DNA of 64,000 bases from Streptomyces sp. KL109B (GTDB lineage Bacteria > Actinomycetota > Actinomycetes > Streptomycetales > Streptomycetaceae): NCBI RefSeq assembly GCF_030766935.1, contig NZ_JASERL010000001.1:124001-188000 (forward strand), read 5' to 3'. This document shows, in pieces, positions 24,865 to 33,023 of the stretch. The translations under genes and the position numbers were made by a program. The notes beneath the pieces are model-generated. The model searched no databases and had not been told where the DNA came from. It saw only the letters and a program-made list of their open reading frames with translations. The first letter of the stretch is position 1; each line of letters starts with the position of its first letter.

Positions 24865-26141
24865 GCGGATGCGCCGTCGCTCTCCACTTCCGGCTCCACT
24901 CCCGGCTCCACTCCCGGCTCCACTTCCAGGGTGTAGGAGCCGGCGAGTTCGCTCAGCCTCTCCTGGACCTCGGCCTCGTCGGTGGCGGAGAAGAAGACGA
25001 GCCCGGTCGACGTGGCGGAGGTGAGCTCGCGCGGGATCACGTCGCCGACCCGCATCGACATGGCCGCGGAGACGACACCGGCGCAGCCGGACAGCTCTTC
25101 GACGGTGCTCAGGCGCGTGATCCTGCCGGGGCGGGTGGGCAGCATGACCGTGGCCAGGATCCGGTCGGGACACCGGGGGTCGAGCTCGGGGGTCTCGCCG
25201 AGCGAGCAGGCCCAGAAGGCCTGCCACAGGTCCACGCCGCAGTGCCGCCGCACCGCTTCGACGATGCCGCCGCCGCCGGGGCGGCCGGCGATCTCACCGA
25301 TCGTGAATCCGTCGGCGGTCTTGAACAGTTCGAGGTGCGTGACCCCGTCGCGCAGCCCGAGGGCCCGGACGACCTGCCGGTTGAGGCCGGTGATGGTGTC
25401 GAAGTCCTCGTGCCCGGCAGGCAGCAGGTACGAGCCGCTGAAGGTGTCCGTCTGGCCGAGGATGGGGGCGAAATAGCGGGAGGGCGCGGCGAAGACCACT
25501 TCGCCGTCCCGCACCACCGCGTCGCAATGGAATTCGTTCTCCATCTCGACGAAGCGCTCGACGATGAGCGGCATGTCGTCCTCCCGGAGTTCCGCCCCGA
25601 GCTCCGACGCCCCGATCTCCGCGTAGTGCTCGGGGGATTCGAGAACGGTCACGCCTATGCAGCCGCCGCCGAACACCGGCTTGACGACACAGGGCCACCC
25701 GGTCTTCTCGGCCGCCGCGGGAATGTCGTCGAAGGACAGCACCTGCTGGAATTCGGCGGTCGGGAGTCCGGCGGCGGAAAGCCGCTTCTTCATGACGTAC
25801 TTATTGGTGAACGCCAGCGAGATGTCGTATCCGTCGCCGTCCATTCCGAGGGTGGAACGGACGTATCCCGCCGTCCGCACCGAGTGCTCGACAGGGGAGA
25901 CGATCCGGTCCACGGGGTCCTTGACCGCGATGGAGAGGACGGTCCGCAGCACGGCGTCCGGGTCGCGGACCGTGGGGACGTGATGCACCGTGACATCCGG
26001 CCCGAAGGTGTGGCTGTGCCCTTCGTCGACGATCACCGAGACGCGTACGGAGCGCGCGTCCTCAAGGATCCTCGCCGGAAGTCTCCGTCGGTCCGTGCAC
26101 AGCACGATCACATGCGGCGGTGCGGTCTGCTCTTCTTCCAC
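24861..26141 (-). CDS. ATP-grasp carboxylate-amine ligase
   Basis: A 426-residue ATP-grasp protein with ATP-binding segments PCVVKPVFGGGCIGV near residue 150 and the Mg/ATP site IGEIAGRPGGGG near 285. Relatives join a carboxylate to an amine (dipeptide or amide ligases such as L-amino acid ligases). Here it is a good candidate to couple an amino acid to the acyl product. GTG start at 26141 with AGGGGAGGA about 10 bases before. The C-terminus ends in a short repeat (VEPGVEPGVEPEVE) encoded by 12-bp tandem units at about 24888-24930. It is the first gene of a two-gene operon with the exporter. Confidence 0.85.
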   Translation of the reverse strand: MEEEQTAPPHVIVLCTDRRRLPARILEDARSVRVSVIVDEGHSHTFGPDVTVHHVPTVRDPDAVLRTVLSIAVKDPVDRIVSPVEHSVRTAGYVRSTLGMDGDGYDISLAFTNKYVMKKRLSAAGLPTAEFQQVLSFDDIPAAAEKTGWPCVVKPVFGGGCIGVTVLESPEHYAEIGASELGAELREDDMPLIVERFVEMENEFHCDAVVRDGEVVFAAPSRYFAPILGQTDTFSGSYLLPAGHEDFDTITGLNRQVVRALGLRDGVTHLELFKTADGFTIGEIAGRPGGGGIVEAVRRHCGVDLWQAFWACSLGETPELDPRCPDRILATVMLPTRPGRITRLSTVEELSGCAGVVSAAMSMRVGDVIPRELTSATSTGLVFFSATDEAEVQERLSELAGSYTLEVEPGVEPGVEPEVESDGASA

Positions 26142-26374
26142 GGTGTTCCGTTCCTCCCCTGTTCCGGATGGCTCGTGGCGTCGGCAGGGACACTACGGTC
26201 GCCGGAGCGGGGGCCAGGAGAAATGCCCGCGCATCACTCAACTTCAAGGACTGTGCGGGGAGTTGAAGGACTCCGGAGCGGCTTCCGGTTCCGCGGCGAT
26301 GCTGGTTAGATGCGCTCGTTCACAGAACATCCATTTCGTGGTCTCACCTTCGTCACGCCTGGGGGCTCGCTCAA

Positions 26375-27148
26375 ATGCAGGGCACGATCGACGGTTTCAG
26401 CTATGGCCTGGTCACGCCGGTCGCGGCGTACTTGACGGCCTGCCTCGGCAGCGCGCTCGGGCTGCGGTGCACGGTGCGCTCGCTCGCGCTCGAAAGGTCG
26501 CGGGGGGCCGGCTGGCTCGCGCTCGGGGCGGTGGCCATCGGGTGCGGGATCTGGTCCATGCACTTCATCGCCATGCTCGGCTTCCAGGTGAGCGGGGCGG
26601 ACATCACGTACGACACCACGCTGACCTTCCTCAGCCTGCTGGTGGCCGTCCTCGTGGTGGGCGCGGGCGTGTTCACCGTCGGGTATCTCGGTACGCGCCC
26701 GGGGCCGCTGCTCGCCGCCGGTGTGTTCACCGGGCTCGGGGTCGCCGGGATGCACTACTTGGGCATGGCCGCGATGCGGATGAACGGTTCGCTCTCGTAC
26801 GACCCCGGGGTGGTGGCGCTGTCCGTGGCGATCGCCGTCGTCGCCGCGACCGCCGCGCTGTGGGCCGCGGTCGCCGTCCGGGGGTTCCTCGCGAGTCTCG
26901 GGGCGAGCGTCGTCATGGGGGTCGCGGTGACCGGGATGCACTACACCGGCATGGCCGCCGTCGACGTACATCTCACGCACGGCGTGTACGGCGGCGGTTC
27001 CTCGGCCGTCAGCGTGCTGGCCCTGCTCATCGGGCCGCTCGTCGTGCTCGTGCTCGCCGCCGCCATCGTCATGTTCGACCCGATGCTGATCGGCGGCGAG
27101 GACGAGCCGGAGCGCCGCCCGGAGCGGAAGGCCGCGGGCGTGCTGTGA
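26375..27148 (+). CDS. MHYT-domain integral membrane sensor protein
   Basis: A 257-residue membrane protein with about seven hydrophobic segments and three MHYT-type motifs: MHFIAML near residue 61, MHYLGMAAM near 127 and MHYTGMAAV near 188. The histidines and methionines are proposed to bind a metal such as copper and sense small gases. There is no attached GGDEF, EAL or kinase domain, so it is a stand-alone sensor or membrane protein. It begins 233 bases from the ATP-grasp gene on the other strand and probably marks the right boundary of the cluster. Confidence 0.88.
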   Translation: MQGTIDGFSYGLVTPVAAYLTACLGSALGLRCTVRSLALERSRGAGWLALGAVAIGCGIWSMHFIAMLGFQVSGADITYDTTLTFLSLLVAVLVVGAGVFTVGYLGTRPGPLLAAGVFTGLGVAGMHYLGMAAMRMNGSLSYDPGVVALSVAIAVVAATAALWAAVAVRGFLASLGASVVMGVAVTGMHYTGMAAVDVHLTHGVYGGGSSAVSVLALLIGPLVVLVLAAAIVMFDPMLIGGEDEPERRPERKAAGVL

Positions 27149-27205
27149 GCCTCCCGTGCCAGGACGCGCCCAACGGGCACTCCCGGCACGGGAGTCGGCG
27201 GGCCG

Positions 27206-28639
27206 TCAGCCCCGGCCCGCCACCTTGTCCGCCCACTTCGCGAGGCGCGAGGAGTCGGCCGTGTGCGTGGCCAGTTCGCGGCGGTCGGCGGCGTAGTAGG
27301 TGGCGTACATGCCGTGGACGCCGAGCCAGCGGAAGGGCTCCGGCTCCCACTTGCGGACCTTGTGGTTGGCCCAGGGGAGGGCCGTGAGGTCGGTGGGGCC
27401 CGACTGCCCCGAGTCCTGCTGGACGAGGTCGCGCAGGGTGCGGGCGGCGAGGTTCGTGGTGGCCACGCCGGAGCCGACGTAGCCGCCCGCCCAGCCGAGG
27501 CCCGTGGAGCGGTCGAGGGTGACCGTGGCGCACCAGTCGCGCGGGACGCCGAGGACGCCGGACCAGGCGTGGCTGACGCCGACGCCGGCGAGCTGGGGGA
27601 AGAAGCGGGTCAGGATCTCGTACAGCGCCTCGATGGTCTTGGGCTGGGTGCGGCCGTCGTTGTCCGTGCGGGAGGCGTAGCGGTAGGGGACGCCGCGGCC
27701 GCCGAGGGCGATGCGGTCGTCCGCGGTGCGCTGGGCGTACATGTAGGCGTGGGCCATGTCGCCGAGGGTTTCGCGGCCCTCCCAGCCGATGGACTCCCAC
27801 TGCTCCGCCGACAGGGGCTCGGTCGCGATCATCGAGGAGTTCATGGGCAGCCACGTGCGGCGCTGCCCCTTGAGGGAGGCGGTGAAGCCTTCCGTGCAGC
27901 GCAGCACGTACGGGGCGCGGACCGTGCCGTACGGCGTGATCGCGTGCTTGGGTTTGATCTCCGTGACCGGGGTCGACTCGTGGATCGTGACGCCGAGGGA
28001 CTCGACGGCCGCCGCGAGCCCCTTGAGGAGCTTCACCGGGTGGAGGCGGGCGCCGTGCGGGGTCCACGTGGAGCCGACCGCGCCCGAGACCCTGATCCGG
28101 TCCGCGGTCTCGCGGGCGCCGTGCAGCGTGCGGTCCTTCTCGCCGTAGGTGAGTTCCGTGTCGTGGAAGGACTTCAGGCGGGCCAACTGGGCGGGGGTGT
28201 ACGCGACTTCGAGTACGCCGCCGTGGTGGATGTCGGCCTCGATCGACTCGGCGCGGGCCACGTCGATGACCTCGGTGACCGTGTCGTTCATGGCCTGCTG
28301 GAGGCGGACCGCGGCGTCGTGGCCGTGCAGCTTGGCGTAGCGGTCGCGGCCCGCGATGCCGTTGTAGAGCCAGCCGCCGTTGCGGCCGGAGGCGCCGTAG
28401 CCGCAGAACTTCTGCTCCAGGACGGTGATGCGCAGGAAGGGGGCGGCCTTCTTCAGGTAGTACGCCGTCCACAGGCCCGTGTAACCGCCGCCGACGATGA
28501 CGACGTCGGCGCTCGCGTCGCCGGGCAGGGGGTCGCGGGTGAGCGGGATGCCGTCGTCCGCGTACCAGAACGATATGCCGCCGTTGATGGTGCCGGTGGT
28601 TTCGCGAGGGCCACCGGGGCCGCTGATGCCGTTGCTCAT
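27206..28639 (-). CDS. FAD-dependent oxidoreductase (DAO/DadA-like, PuuB type)
   Basis: A 477-residue flavoprotein with the dinucleotide-binding motif VVIVGGGYTGLWTAYYL near residue 40 and GASGRNGGWLYN near 78. The C-terminal GGYVGSGVATTNLAARTL contacts FAD. The family oxidises amino acids or gamma-glutamyl-putrescine-like amines to imines, releasing peroxide. Start chosen as ATG 28639, although no clear ribosome-binding site precedes it. The gene converges on the MHYT gene and diverges from the DsbA-like gene. Confidence 0.85.
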   Translation of the reverse strand: MSNGISGPGGPRETTGTINGGISFWYADDGIPLTRDPLPGDASADVVIVGGGYTGLWTAYYLKKAAPFLRITVLEQKFCGYGASGRNGGWLYNGIAGRDRYAKLHGHDAAVRLQQAMNDTVTEVIDVARAESIEADIHHGGVLEVAYTPAQLARLKSFHDTELTYGEKDRTLHGARETADRIRVSGAVGSTWTPHGARLHPVKLLKGLAAAVESLGVTIHESTPVTEIKPKHAITPYGTVRAPYVLRCTEGFTASLKGQRRTWLPMNSSMIATEPLSAEQWESIGWEGRETLGDMAHAYMYAQRTADDRIALGGRGVPYRYASRTDNDGRTQPKTIEALYEILTRFFPQLAGVGVSHAWSGVLGVPRDWCATVTLDRSTGLGWAGGYVGSGVATTNLAARTLRDLVQQDSGQSGPTDLTALPWANHKVRKWEPEPFRWLGVHGMYATYYAADRRELATHTADSSRLAKWADKVAGRG

Positions 28640-28742
28640 GGCGCGGGACGTTACTGGTCGGCGACGGAATGCGGGAGGGGGGAGGAGATGGTTTCGTGGC
28701 ATTTGTCGCTTATGAGGGATGGGGAGGAGGGGGAGTGGGAGT

Positions 28743-29534
28743 GTGAGTCGGATCGTGAAGACGAACGCGAACGTCAACGGCAAGGTCGGGCGTGCCGGGC
28801 GGGTGCGGGCCGCCGTGCTCGCCGTCGTGCTGCTGGGGGTGACCGCCACGGCCTGTGGCGACGACGGTGACGGCGACGGCGACGAGACCGCCTCGCCCTC
28901 CGCCGCCGCCTCGGGCAGCCCTTCCGCGCGGCCCGCCGACGACGCCGACGACCTGGCGAAGCTGGACGCGCGCATGAAGGGCGACGACGTGATCGTCGTG
29001 GGCGACGAGAACGCCCCGCACACGGTCAAGGTGTACGAGGACCCGCGCTGCCCCTACTGCAAGAAGTTCGAGCAGGGCGGCGCGCAGGCGCTGACCGACC
29101 CGGTCCAGGACGGCGACGTGAAGGTCGAGTACGTCATCGCCTCGTTCCTCGACGAGAACCTGAACGGCCACGGCTCCGTGAAGGCCGCGAACGCGCTGCG
29201 CGCCTCCGTAGAGGCCGGGAAGTTCCCCGTCTACCACTCCGCCGTCTACGCGAACCAGCCCGCCGACGAGACCACGGACGCGTACACGGACGACTTCCTC
29301 CTCGACATCGCCGACACCGTCGACGGACTGCGCTCCACCGCGTTCGACACCTCCGTGCGGCGCATGAGGTACCAGGACTACGTGGACGCCGCGATGAAGA
29401 AGTTCCGCGAGGACGGCGTCGAGGGCACGCCCACGGTCTACGTGGACGGCGACAAGGTGACACCCGAGAAGACGATGTACGACGAGGACGCCTTCGAGAA
29501 GGTGCTAGAGGACGCGGGCGTTCCCGATAATTGA
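28743..29534 (+). CDS. DsbA-like thioredoxin-fold lipoprotein
   Basis: A 263-residue exported protein. A basic N-terminus and hydrophobic stretch lead to a lipobox-like VTATAC, so it is likely lipid-anchored outside the membrane. An Asp/Ser/Ala-rich linker follows, then a thioredoxin fold with the redox motif CPYC (DPRCPYCKKF) and the cis-proline region EGTPTVYVDG. It should oxidise or isomerise disulfides of secreted proteins. GTG 28743 is preferred because GGGGAGGAGG lies about 10 bases before it. Confidence 0.85.
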   Translation: MSRIVKTNANVNGKVGRAGRVRAAVLAVVLLGVTATACGDDGDGDGDETASPSAAASGSPSARPADDADDLAKLDARMKGDDVIVVGDENAPHTVKVYEDPRCPYCKKFEQGGAQALTDPVQDGDVKVEYVIASFLDENLNGHGSVKAANALRASVEAGKFPVYHSAVYANQPADETTDAYTDDFLLDIADTVDGLRSTAFDTSVRRMRYQDYVDAAMKKFREDGVEGTPTVYVDGDKVTPEKTMYDEDAFEKVLEDAGVPDN

Positions 29535-29571
29535 CGGGCCCCGAAAGCCGCGCGCCCCTAGGGTCGCGGAC

Positions 29572-30459
29572 GTGATCGACGTACCAAAGGGCCTTGTTGA
29601 GTCGCAGTACGCGTACGCGGGGGAGGCGGGCCGCGCGTTCGTCGCGGCGCTCCCCGCGCGCGTGGAGGAGTTCTTCGAGCGGTGGGAGCTGGTGCCCGAC
29701 GGGCCGCTGATGCACGGGATGGCGGCGCTCGTCGTGCCCGTGGTGTGCGGTGACGGGCGGCCCGCGGCGGTCAAGTTCCAGGTGCTCGACGAGGAGACCG
29801 AGGGCGAGCCGGTCGCGCTGCGGGTGTGGGACGGCGACGGCGCCGTGCGGCTGCTGCGCTACGACGACAAGACCGGCACGATGCTGCTCGAACGCGCCGA
29901 CGGCGGCCGGATGTTGAGCGGGATGACGGACTCGCGCAAGGCCGTGCTCGTGATCGCCGAACTGCTCGCACGGCTCACGGCGGGGCCCGCCCCCGAAGGC
30001 GTACGGCGGCTCTCCGACATCGCGGGGCGGATGCTCGCGGACACCCCCGACGCACTGCGCCGCCTGCCCGACCCGGCCGAGCGCGCGCTGATCGCCGACT
30101 GCGCGGCCGCGGTGCGCGAGGTCGTGGACGAGCCCGGGGACCGGCTGCTGCACTGGGACCTGCACTTCGAGAACGTGCTGGCCGCCGAGCGCGAACCCTG
30201 GCTCGCGATCGACCCGAAGCCGCTCGCCGGCGACCCCGGCTTCGACCTCTGGCCCGCGCTGAACAACCGCTACGAGCCGGACGAGACGCCGTGGCGCTTC
30301 GACGCGATGAGCGAGACCCTGGGCCTCGACAGGGAACGGGCGAGGGCGTGGACGCTCGGCCGGGTGCTGCAGAACGCGCTGTGGGACATCGAGGACGGGC
30401 GCCCCCTCGGCGTCCACGATCTGGATATCGCCCGCAGGCTGCGGGACGCCGCGCATTAA
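29572..30459 (+). CDS. Aminoglycoside/hydroxyurea-type phosphotransferase family protein
   Basis: A 295-residue kinase-like protein of the streptomycin 6-kinase (APH(6)/hydroxyurea) family. The catalytic loop reads HWDLHFENVL (Asp as base, Asn for Mg), and the metal-binding aspartate is in AIDPKPLAGDPGFDL. ATP-dependent phosphorylation of a hydroxylated small molecule is expected. Resistance to an aminoglycoside is possible, but no aminoglycoside pathway is in the window, so detoxification or salvage is equally likely. GTG start, with a weak ribosome-binding site. Confidence 0.8.
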   Translation: MIDVPKGLVESQYAYAGEAGRAFVAALPARVEEFFERWELVPDGPLMHGMAALVVPVVCGDGRPAAVKFQVLDEETEGEPVALRVWDGDGAVRLLRYDDKTGTMLLERADGGRMLSGMTDSRKAVLVIAELLARLTAGPAPEGVRRLSDIAGRMLADTPDALRRLPDPAERALIADCAAAVREVVDEPGDRLLHWDLHFENVLAAEREPWLAIDPKPLAGDPGFDLWPALNNRYEPDETPWRFDAMSETLGLDRERARAWTLGRVLQNALWDIEDGRPLGVHDLDIARRLRDAAH

Positions 30460-30468
30460 TCTGCGGTC

Positions 30469-30942
30469 ATGATTCGTACCGCCACCCCCGACGACATCCC
30501 CGTCATCCACACCATGATCCGCGAGCTCGCCGACTACGAGAAGGCGCTGCACGAGGCGCGGGCGAGCGAGGAGCAGCTGCGCGAGGCACTGTTCGGCGAG
30601 CGCCCGGCGGCGTACGCGCACATCGCCGAGGACGAGAGCGGTGAAGCGGTCGGTTTCGCGCTCTGGTTCCTGAACTTCTCCACGTGGCGCGGCGTGCACG
30701 GCATCTACCTGGAGGACCTGTACGTACGTCCCCAGGCGCGCGGAGGCGGCCACGGCAAGGCGCTCCTTACGGAGCTGGCGCGGCTGTGCGTGGAGCGGGA
30801 GTACGAGCGCCTGGAGTGGTCGGTGCTGAACTGGAACACCCCGTCCATCGAGTTCTACGAGGCGCTGGGCGCGCGGCCGCAGGACGAGTGGACGGTGTAC
30901 CGGCTGACGGACGAGGCGCTGAAGGCGGTGGGCACGCCCTAG
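30469..30942 (+). CDS. GNAT family N-acetyltransferase (diamine acetyltransferase-like)
   Basis: A 157-residue GNAT enzyme. The acetyl-CoA pyrophosphate-binding loop is RPQARGGGHGKALL after the beta-4 strand YLEDLYV, and WNTPSIEFYEALGA is the usual C-terminal part. The resemblance is to spermidine/diamine acetyltransferases (IYLEDLYV). It begins 9 bases after the phosphotransferase stop, so both may be on one transcript. Confidence 0.85.
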   Translation: MIRTATPDDIPVIHTMIRELADYEKALHEARASEEQLREALFGERPAAYAHIAEDESGEAVGFALWFLNFSTWRGVHGIYLEDLYVRPQARGGGHGKALLTELARLCVEREYERLEWSVLNWNTPSIEFYEALGARPQDEWTVYRLTDEALKAVGTP

Positions 30943-30956
30943 GGTGGCGTACGGAC

Positions 30957-30984
30957 GCATTCTCTGACTAAGGTCAGAGAATGC
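30957..30984. promoter_or_regulatory. Perfect 12-bp inverted repeat over the MarR-GNAT start codon
   Basis: GCATTCTCTGAC and GTCAGAGAATGC are perfect inverse complements separated by TAAG. The ATG of the MarR-GNAT gene (30981) is inside the right arm. A MarR-type regulator typically binds such a palindrome as a dimer, so this is probably an autorepressor site. Its position would block transcription start or early elongation, and a leaderless transcript is possible since no ribosome-binding site precedes the ATG. Confidence 0.75.
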
Positions 30985-31949
30985 GTGAACGTAGTGATGC
31001 CTCCGATGCCGATGCCGATGCCGATGCCGGTACCGATCCCGATGTCCAGGTCGCACAGGTGCGGCGGTTCAACCGGGTGGTCACCGAGCGCGTGGGCGTG
31101 CTCCAGGAGCGGTTCCACGGGACCGACCGGCCCTACGGGCAGGCCCGGCTGCTGTGGGAGATCGGCGGCGCCGGGCAGGCGGAGGCCGAAGGGCCGCTCG
31201 ACGTAAGGAAGTTGCGGGACCTGCTCGGGCTCGACTCCGGGTACGTCAGCCGGCTGCTGCGCGCCCTGGAGGCGGACGGGCTCGTCGTGGTGGAGCCGCT
31301 GGAGCGGGACCGGAGGGTGCGCACCGCGCGCCTCACGGAGCGGGGGCGCGAGGAGTGGGCCCTGCTCGACCGGCGCAGCGACGAGGCCGCCGGTTCGCTG
31401 CTCGCCCCGCTCAACACCGCCCAGCGGGCCCGCCTGGTCGCCGCCATGGCCGAGGTGGACCGGCTGCTCACGGCCGGGACGGTCACCCTGGACGACGTCC
31501 CGCCGGACCACCCCGACGCCGAGCTCTGCCTGCGCGGCTACTTCGCCGAGGTCCAGGAGCGCTTCGACACCGGCTTCGACCCGGCGCGCAGCCTCCTGCC
31601 CGACGCCGGTGAACTCGCCCCGCCGCGCGGGCAGTTCGTCGTGGCGCGGCTGCACGGGGAGCCGGTCGGCTGCGCCGGGCTCAAGCTGCCGCCGGGCGGC
31701 GCCGCCGAGGTGAAGCGCATGTGGGTGGCGCCGAAGGCCAGGGGCCTCGGCCTCGCCCGCCGCTTCCTCACGGAACTGGAGGCGCGGGCCGTGCGGCACG
31801 GCGCCGAACTGCTGCGCCTGGACACCAACAAGGCGCTGCACGAGGCGATCGGCCTGTACCGCAAGTTCGGGTTCGAGGAGGTCGAGGCCTTCAACGACGA
31901 GCCGTACGCGCACCTTTGGTTCGAGAAGCGGCTGCGGCCCACCGGCTGA
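30981..31949 (+). CDS. MarR-type regulator fused to a GNAT acetyltransferase domain
   Basis: A 322-residue two-domain protein. Residues about 20-165 form a MarR winged helix (LRDLLGLDSGYVSRLLRALEADGLV, then the wing with ERDRRVRTARLT). Residues about 195-318 form a GNAT domain with APKARGLGLARRFL and LYRKFGFEEV. Such fusions probably couple DNA binding to an acetyl-CoA-dependent activity. The N-terminus carries a DADADADAGTDPD stretch from repeated GATGCC codons. The palindrome across its start is its likely own operator. Confidence 0.88.
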   Translation: MRERSDASDADADADAGTDPDVQVAQVRRFNRVVTERVGVLQERFHGTDRPYGQARLLWEIGGAGQAEAEGPLDVRKLRDLLGLDSGYVSRLLRALEADGLVVVEPLERDRRVRTARLTERGREEWALLDRRSDEAAGSLLAPLNTAQRARLVAAMAEVDRLLTAGTVTLDDVPPDHPDAELCLRGYFAEVQERFDTGFDPARSLLPDAGELAPPRGQFVVARLHGEPVGCAGLKLPPGGAAEVKRMWVAPKARGLGLARRFLTELEARAVRHGAELLRLDTNKALHEAIGLYRKFGFEEVEAFNDEPYAHLWFEKRLRPTG

Positions 31950-31956
31950 GGGGCGC

Positions 31957-32973
31957 TCACGGCTCCAGGACGACCTTGCCCGTCGTGCCGCGCGTCTCCA
32001 GGGCGTGGTGCGCGGCGGCGGCCTCCTTGAGCGGGAAGCGGTGGACGGAGGGGGTGAGGACGCCGCGGGCCGCGTGGTCGAGGGCGGCGAGTTCGAGGGT
32101 GCGCAGGGGGTTGGCGCCGCCCGCCCTGCGCATCATCGGCGGGCCGAGGACCTGCTCCTGGGTGAGGCCCCGGCGGGCCAGTTCGGCCGCGTCGAGGAGG
32201 TGCGGGCCCTCGTCGGCGCTGATGCCCTGGGCGGACCAGCCGAAGACGAGGTGCAGGCCGCCGGGACCGAGGAGGTCGAGGGCGCGGTCGGTGGCCGGGC
32301 CGCCGACGCCGTCGAAGAGGACGGTGGCGGCGGGGATGCCTCGGGCGGTGAGGAACTCCCGTGCGCGGGAGGGCCAGTCGGGGTCGTTGTAGTCGAGGGC
32401 GAGATCGGCGCCGTTCGCCTCGACCGCGGCCACCTTCGCAGGGCCGCCGGCGAGGCCGATGACGGTGCCGCCCGCGTGCTTCACGTACTGCACGAGAAGC
32501 GTGCCGATGCCGCCCGCAGCGGCGGGGACGAGGGCGACCGTGTCGGGGGTGACGGTGGTGAAGTTCAGGATGCCGAGTGCCGTGCGGCCCGTGCCGATCA
32601 TGGCGACGGCGTGCGCGGGGTCCAGGCGGTCCGGGAGTTCGTGGAGGCGGTCCGCGTCCGTGACGGCGAGCTCGGCGTAGCCGCCGGGGACCATGCCGAG
32701 GTGGGCGACGACCTGCTTGCCGAGCCAGGTGGGGTCGGCGTCCGGGCCGAGCGCGTCGACGGTGCCGGCGACCTCGCGGCCGGGGACGGTGGGCAGTTCG
32801 GGGAGGGCCGGGAGCGGTCCCTGTACGCCGGAGCGGATCGCGGTGTCCAGCAGGTGCACGCCCGCGGCCGCGACCGCGATCCGCACCTGGCCGGGACCGG
32901 GCGCGGGGTCCTCGACCGTCTCGTACGTGAGGTTCTCTGCGGGGCCGAAGGCGTGCAGGCGGATGGCGTGCAT
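31957..32973 (-). CDS. Zinc-type alcohol dehydrogenase-like NADPH:quinone reductase
   Basis: A 338-residue medium-chain reductase of the quinone oxidoreductase group. It has the N-terminal GroES-like fold, then the cofactor site VPAAAGGIGTLLVQYVKHAG. The catalytic-zinc cysteine and histidine pattern of alcohol dehydrogenases is absent, which fits a zeta-crystallin-like quinone or enone reductase. Start ATG 32973 with AGGAG before it. It converges on the MarR-GNAT gene with 7 bases between the stops, and the amine oxidase gene follows upstream on the same strand. Confidence 0.88.
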   Translation of the reverse strand: MHAIRLHAFGPAENLTYETVEDPAPGPGQVRIAVAAAGVHLLDTAIRSGVQGPLPALPELPTVPGREVAGTVDALGPDADPTWLGKQVVAHLGMVPGGYAELAVTDADRLHELPDRLDPAHAVAMIGTGRTALGILNFTTVTPDTVALVPAAAGGIGTLLVQYVKHAGGTVIGLAGGPAKVAAVEANGADLALDYNDPDWPSRAREFLTARGIPAATVLFDGVGGPATDRALDLLGPGGLHLVFGWSAQGISADEGPHLLDAAELARRGLTQEQVLGPPMMRRAGGANPLRTLELAALDHAARGVLTPSVHRFPLKEAAAAHHALETRGTTGKVVLEP

Positions 32974-33023
32974 GAGGGCTCCTGGTGGGTGGCGCGCGGT
33001 GCGGGCGGCGCCAGTCTTCGGCC

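Noticed and set aside
29572..30459. Aminoglycoside resistance gene as self-protection for the cluster
   Set aside because: It is outside the apparent cluster boundary and no aminoglycoside pathway is present; kept only as a phosphotransferase-family call.
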